NCBI GenBank assembly: GCA_934636065.1
Contig: CAKTZW010000020.1
Coordinates: 1-12,913, forward strand
Direction of reading: 5' to 3'
Source: an uncultured Labedella sp.
GTDB lineage: Bacteria > Actinomycetota > Actinomycetes > Actinomycetales > Microbacteriaceae
Length of the DNA stretch: 12,913 bases
This document shows, piece by piece, positions 11,958 to 12,913 of the stretch (the first letter of the stretch is position 1; each line of letters begins with the position of its first letter). Under the pieces are notes generated by a model. That model was given only the letters and a program-made list of their open reading frames with translations, was not told the origin of the DNA and ran no database searches. The position numbers and the translations under genes were made by a program.

Positions 11958-12913
11958 GCACCGACGCGCCGAACGGCGACGACCGACCGACCGACCGCGA
12001 GCGGTCAGACGACGAGCGCTCGAGCGGCGGTACCGACAGCGGCAGCGGGACGGGTCGGCGCCATCGCAGCGGTCGGCGCGTGCGTCGGCGCCGACGGATC
12101 ATCGGATGGAGCGTCGCGGGCGTCGTCGTAGTGCTCGTGGCGGCCGTCGCATGGGTGGGGATCCGCGCCCTGCTCGCGAAGAACGAGCTCGAGGCCGCGG
12201 TGCCGCTCGCAACGCGGATCGCCGACTCGATCGGTGACGGCGACACCACCGCGGCACGGGAGACGTCTCGGCAGCTCGTCTCCCACACCAGCTCGGCCGC
12301 AAGCCTGACGAGCGACCCGATCTGGCGCGCCTTCGAGGTGCTGCCCGGGGTCGGGGACGACCTCCGGGCCGTCCGCGACGTCGCCGGCTCGGTCGACGGC
12401 CTCGCGCGCGACGCGGTCACGCCGGTGCTCGCCCTGACGGAGACCTTCGGCCTCGACCAGTTCCGTCCCGTCGACGGCTCCCTCCCCGTCCAGCCGCTCA
12501 TCGACGCGCAGCCGACCGTCGCCGCCGCCGCCGCGGCGACGCGCAACGCGCGCGACCGCGTTCACGCCATCGACACGTCCGACACCATCGGCCCGGTGAC
12601 CGATGCCGTCGATCGCCTCACGGGACTCGTCGACACCGCCTCCGCCGCGACGGACGCCGCCGACCGCGCCGTGCGGCTGCTGCCCCTCGTCCTCGGGAGC
12701 GACCGTCCTCGCAACTATCTCCTCCTGTTCCAGAACTCCGCCGAACCGCGCGCGAGCGGCGGGATCCCGAGCGCCATGGCCCTGGTGCACACGGAGAACG
12801 GCGCTATCTCGCTGGCCCAGCAGGCGTCGGCGGAGGACTTCCCGAAGCGGGACGAGCCGATCATCGACCTGCCGACCGAGACGGAGAGCCTCTACGGCGA
12901 CATCACCGGGCGC
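11954..12913 (+). CDS. DUF4012-family membrane protein, 3' end cut by window
   Basis: The frame is open from a GTG at 11954 to the right edge (320 residues, partial). The N-terminus is long, disordered and charged (1-48, many Asp, Ser and Arg, ending in a polybasic run), followed by one membrane helix (49-70), so the rest lies outside. Residues 75-240 are mostly helical and Ala/Thr/Asp rich. The block LLPLVLG (242-248) then RNYLLLFQNSAEPRASGG (253-270) is the recognisable start of DUF4012, a domain frequent in actinobacterial surface-polysaccharide loci and of unknown function. Full members usually run to about 580-620 residues, so roughly half is missing. GTG is favoured because it overlaps the preceding stop in the same four-base way as other pairs here. 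A role in polymer handling or attachment outside the membrane is inference. Confidence 0.85.
   Translation, partial: MSTDAPNGDDRPTDRERSDDERSSGGTDSGSGTGRRHRSGRRVRRRRRIIGWSVAGVVVVLVAAVAWVGIRALLAKNELEAAVPLATRIADSIGDGDTTAARETSRQLVSHTSSAASLTSDPIWRAFEVLPGVGDDLRAVRDVAGSVDGLARDAVTPVLALTETFGLDQFRPVDGSLPVQPLIDAQPTVAAAAAATRNARDRVHAIDTSDTIGPVTDAVDRLTGLVDTASAATDAADRAVRLLPLVLGSDRPRNYLLLFQNSAEPRASGGIPSAMALVHTENGAISLAQQASAEDFPKRDEPIIDLPTETESLYGDITGR

Overview
The window is a stretch of an exopolysaccharide or capsule biosynthesis locus of the Wzx/Wzy-dependent type from a high-GC Gram-positive bacterium. The organism is most likely an actinobacterium, and Microbacteriaceae is my best guess. The reasons are the strong G/C bias at third codon positions, the dominance of GTG and TTG starts, tight 1-4 base stop/start overlaps, and the combination of a Wzz-BY-kinase fusion, a long LMW tyrosine phosphatase and a DUF4012 protein. 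The family-level placement is inference; no rRNA or other marker gene is present.

Left part (1-5010). A GT4 glycosyltransferase reads leftward and runs off the left edge. Diverging from it is a rightward operon: a WcaF-like hexapeptide acetyltransferase, a second GT4-like glycosyltransferase, a Wzx-type flippase, and an uncharacterised protein that looks like a GT-A type transferase. The acetyltransferase 3' end carries a strong coding signal in another frame, so it is either a frameshift or a coupled 35-residue ORF.

Middle part (4975-8786, all leftward). An O-antigen-polymerase-like membrane protein (Wzy) overlaps the end of the rightward operon tail to tail. It is translationally coupled to the polyprenyl-phosphate sugar-1-phosphate transferase that starts repeat-unit synthesis. 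Next comes a CPBP-family intramembrane protease gene, separated from the transferase gene by a 90-base spacer with a perfect 9-bp inverted repeat.

Right part (8899 to the right edge, rightward). This is an operon of a Wzc/CapAB-type chain-length regulator and tyrosine autokinase with a Tyr-Gly tail, a LMW protein tyrosine phosphatase, a membrane-anchored extracytoplasmic protein with Asp-box motifs, and a DUF4012 membrane protein cut by the window end.

Working model (inference from family knowledge): the phosphotransferase loads the first sugar on undecaprenyl phosphate. The glycosyltransferases extend it and the acetyltransferase decorates it. Wzx flips the unit and Wzy polymerises it outside. 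The kinase/phosphatase pair sets chain length and flux. The Asp-box and DUF4012 proteins are placed where a monoderm would need surface handling of the polymer, but their roles are unknown. The 1987-5010 genes look lower in GC than the kinase operon, consistent with a variable serotype-like cassette beside a conserved backbone. No tRNA, rRNA, CRISPR array, insertion sequence or gene-free gap longer than 300 bases was seen.
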